DNA of 64,000 nt. Source: Derxia lacustris (GTDB taxonomy: Bacteria > Pseudomonadota > Gammaproteobacteria > Burkholderiales > Burkholderiaceae_E). The position numbers were made by a program, and so were the translations under genes. The notes beneath the pieces were generated by a model. That model saw only the letters and a list, made by a program, of their open reading frames with translations, did not search any database and was not told where the DNA came from. Location: positions 310,001 to 374,000 of the forward strand of contig NZ_MUHU01000002.1 of assembly GCF_002105195.1 (NCBI RefSeq), read 5' to 3'. Shown in pieces: positions 62,149 to 64,000 of this stretch. The first letter of the stretch is position 1; each line of letters starts with the position of its first letter.

Positions 62149-63831
62149 GTGACGACCGCCCCTGGCATTGGCGGCGCAGTCCCGGTCGGCATCGGGCTGC
62201 GCGCGCCGCATCACGCGGCCTTCGCGGCCGGGCTCGGGCCGGAGCACGCCGCGCGCCGGCCCGACTGGCTCGAAGTGCATTCGGAAAACTACTTTGCCGA
62301 GGGCGGCGCCGCGCCGGCGCTGCTCGACCGGCTGCGCGCCGACTGGGCCGTCAGCCTGCACGGCGTGGGGCTGGGGCTCGGCTCGGCCTGCGGGCTCGAT
62401 GGCGCGCATCTGGCCCGACTGGCGCGGCTGGTGCGGCGCGTGCAGCCGATGCTGGTGTCGGAGCATCTGTGCTGGGGCGCGGTGCCGGGGCGCCATCTCA
62501 ACGACCTGCTGCCGCTGCCGCTCGACCGGGCCACGCTGGCGCTGATGGTCGACCGCGTGAGCGCGGTGCAGGACGCGCTGGGCCGCGGCATCGCCATCGA
62601 GAACGTGTCGGCGCTGCTGCGCGCCGCCGGCGACGAATACGACGAGAGCGGCTTTCTGGTCGAGCTGGCGCGGCGCAGCGGCTGCCGGCTGCTGGTGGAC
62701 ATCAACAATTACGCGGTCAACCGGCACAACCTGGGCGTGGATGCGCGCGCGGCGCTCGCCGCGATCCCGCGCGAGCTGGTGGCCGAGGTGCATCTGGCCG
62801 GGCATTCGGTGGTGGACGGCGTGGCCATCGACGACCACGGCAGCGCGGTCGGCGCCGAGGTGCTCGCGCTGTACGGCGAGTTCATCGCGCGGGTCGGACC
62901 GGTGCCGACGCTGATCGAGCGCGATTGCGCGATCCCGCCGCTGGCCGAACTGCTGGACGAGGCCGGCGCGGTGCGCGAGCTGGCGCGGCGGCGGCTCGCG
63001 GCCGGCGCGCCCGCATCGCCGGCGGTGGCCCGGCCCGCTGCTATCGCGGCCACCGCCGCAAGCGCGGCGGAGCGGCCGCCGCTGGCCGACTGGCAGCAGG
63101 CCTTCGCCGATGCCATCGTCGACCGCGACGCGACGCCGGCCTTCCTGCCGCAGTGCCGGCTGCATGAAGCGGGCGCGGCCAGCACGACCGACGCCGCCGC
63201 CCTCGCCCACCGCCTCGCGCTCTATCGCGGCAACCTCGCGGCCCATGCCGGCACTGCGCTGCGCGGTGCCTATCCCGCGATTGCCGAGGCGCTTGGCGAC
63301 GATGCGCTCGACCGCATCGCGCGCCAGCTCATCCGCCAGCACCCGTCGCGCAGCGGCAATCTCGACGCCTGGGGCGAAGCGCTGCCGGGCTTCCTCGCCG
63401 GGCAGGCCGAGCCCGCGCTGGCCGACCTCGCGCGGCTCGACTGGGCGCGCCATCTCGCCTGGTCGGCGCCGGACGCGCCTGCCCTCGCGCTCGCCGACCT
63501 CGCCGCCGCCGACCCCGAGGCCGTGGCCGACTGGCGCCTCGCCAGCCACCCGGCCGCCGCGCTCGTCGCCTGCGACGACGGCTGCCGGCTCGTCGCGCGG
63601 CCGGCGCAGCACGCCGATGTCTGGCCGCTCGACCCGGCGCAGACGCGCTTCTTCCGCCAGCTCGCCGCCGGCACGCCGCTCGGCGACGCCGCCGCTACCG
63701 CCGGCCTCGACGCCGCCGCGCTCATGCAAACCCTCGCGCTCGGCATCGAGGCCGGCGCCTGGCTCCCGCCCCAACCTTCTTCGAAAGCCCTTCGCCATGA
63801 CCGCGCTGCTCTCGCTCTGGATGCCGATTGA
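62149..63831 (+). CDS. MNIO (DUF692) maturase fused to DUF2063: BufB-BufC-like fusion
   Basis: 560 residues from the GTG at 62149, 8 bp after the DUF2282 gene. Residues ~12-285 are a DUF692/MNIO iron enzyme: [38 protein letters not shown] (H106), [30 protein letters not shown] and [10 protein letters not shown], so all expected metal-ligand regions are present. An Ala-rich linker (~286-310) leads to a DUF2063 domain (~312-550; [41 protein letters not shown]). These two functions are normally separate genes (bufB/gigA and bufC/gigB). The end overlaps the DoxX start by 35 bp. Confidence 0.9.
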   Translation: MTTAPGIGGAVPVGIGLRAPHHAAFAAGLGPEHAARRPDWLEVHSENYFAEGGAAPALLDRLRADWAVSLHGVGLGLGSACGLDGAHLARLARLVRRVQPMLVSEHLCWGAVPGRHLNDLLPLPLDRATLALMVDRVSAVQDALGRGIAIENVSALLRAAGDEYDESGFLVELARRSGCRLLVDINNYAVNRHNLGVDARAALAAIPRELVAEVHLAGHSVVDGVAIDDHGSAVGAEVLALYGEFIARVGPVPTLIERDCAIPPLAELLDEAGAVRELARRRLAAGAPASPAVARPAAIAATAASAAERPPLADWQQAFADAIVDRDATPAFLPQCRLHEAGAASTTDAAALAHRLALYRGNLAAHAGTALRGAYPAIAEALGDDALDRIARQLIRQHPSRSGNLDAWGEALPGFLAGQAEPALADLARLDWARHLAWSAPDAPALALADLAAADPEAVADWRLASHPAAALVACDDGCRLVARPAQHADVWPLDPAQTRFFRQLAAGTPLGDAAATAGLDAAALMQTLALGIEAGAWLPPQPSSKALRHDRAALALDAD

Positions 63832-64000
63832 CCGTCTGCTGGCCGGCTGGGGCCTGTCGCTCTGGCTGCTGGCGCTGCGGCTCTACGTCGGCTGGCAATT
63901 CTTCGGCTCCGGCCTGGTGAAGGTGCAGGACTGGTCTTCCACCGTCGCGCTGTTCGAGACCGAGTATTCGGTGCCGCTGCTGTCGCCCCAGCTGGCGGCG
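63797..64000 (+). CDS. DoxX family membrane protein (3' partial)
   Basis: First 68 codons only; the window ends inside the gene. [18 protein letters not shown] is followed by a hydrophobic helix ([20 protein letters not shown]) and [23 protein letters not shown], as in DoxX proteins. It sits where gigT/bufD-type DoxX proteins sit in bufferin operons and starts inside the preceding gene in another frame. Confidence 0.88.
   Translation, partial: MTALLSLWMPIDRLLAGWGLSLWLLALRLYVGWQFFGSGLVKVQDWSSTVALFETEYSVPLLSPQLAA

Overview
This 64 kb window comes from a high-GC betaproteobacterial chromosome, most likely of the order Burkholderiales. The best evidence is conserved gene order: argJ, a DUF815 ATPase and a Nudix-ThiE fusion face yacG-zapD-coaE-pilD-pilC-pilB-tRNA-Pro-ispB, and beyond a divergent promoter lie rplU-rpmA-obgE-proB, rppH and proS. 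This is inferred from families recognised by eye; no search was run.

Layout. 1-14 kb: arginine, CoA, isoprenoid and proline metabolism, the type IV pilus assembly core (PilB, PilC, PilD), a tRNA-Pro(CGG), ribosomal proteins L21 and L27 and the GTPase ObgE. 14-25.8 kb: prolyl-tRNA synthetase, a lytic transglycosylase, an H1-like/SWIB chromatin protein, SRP protein Ffh, a PPK2 polyphosphate kinase, a three-gene polyprenyl-linked sugar module (GT2 glycosyltransferase, GtrA, ChbG/HpnK deacetylase), a DUF3047 lipoprotein and an OlsB-like acyltransferase. 25.8-26.6 kb: no gene. It holds two inverted copies of a structured ~210 bp element and an 8 bp x 8 tandem repeat.

26.6-42.9 kb: a minus-strand trehalose/alpha-glucan cluster (treY, malQ, treZ, glgX, glgB, treS-maltokinase). 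Its expected partner glgE lies at 53.6-55.7 kb. TreS makes maltose from trehalose, maltokinase makes maltose-1-phosphate, GlgE and GlgB build branched glucan, and GlgX, MalQ, TreY and TreZ return it to trehalose.

Between glgE and treS sits an accessory block (42.9-53.5 kb). It contains a 23-repeat CRISPR array, a compact three-gene type I-G (formerly I-U) effector (Cas3 fused to a Cas8/Csb3-like domain, Csb1/Cas7, Csb2/Cas5-Cas6) without cas1, cas2 or cas4, a DUF1778/GNAT toxin-antitoxin pair, a ROK sugar kinase and a methyltransferase. The leader between csb2 and the array carries an exact boxA antitermination motif.

55.9-60.8 kb: a ferritin-like protein, an unrecognised overlapping gene pair, a histidine phosphatase, a YoaK-type membrane protein and riboflavin synthase. 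60.9-64 kb: an ECF sigma factor, a small zinc-finger putative anti-sigma and a bufferin/gig-type metal-stress operon (DUF2282 precursor peptide, a MNIO/DUF692 enzyme fused to DUF2063, and a DoxX protein cut by the window end).

Most notable: the minimal I-G system with its Cas3-Cas8 fusion and boxA leader; the paired structured repeats whose arms differ between copies yet stay self-complementary; and the BufB-BufC fusion.
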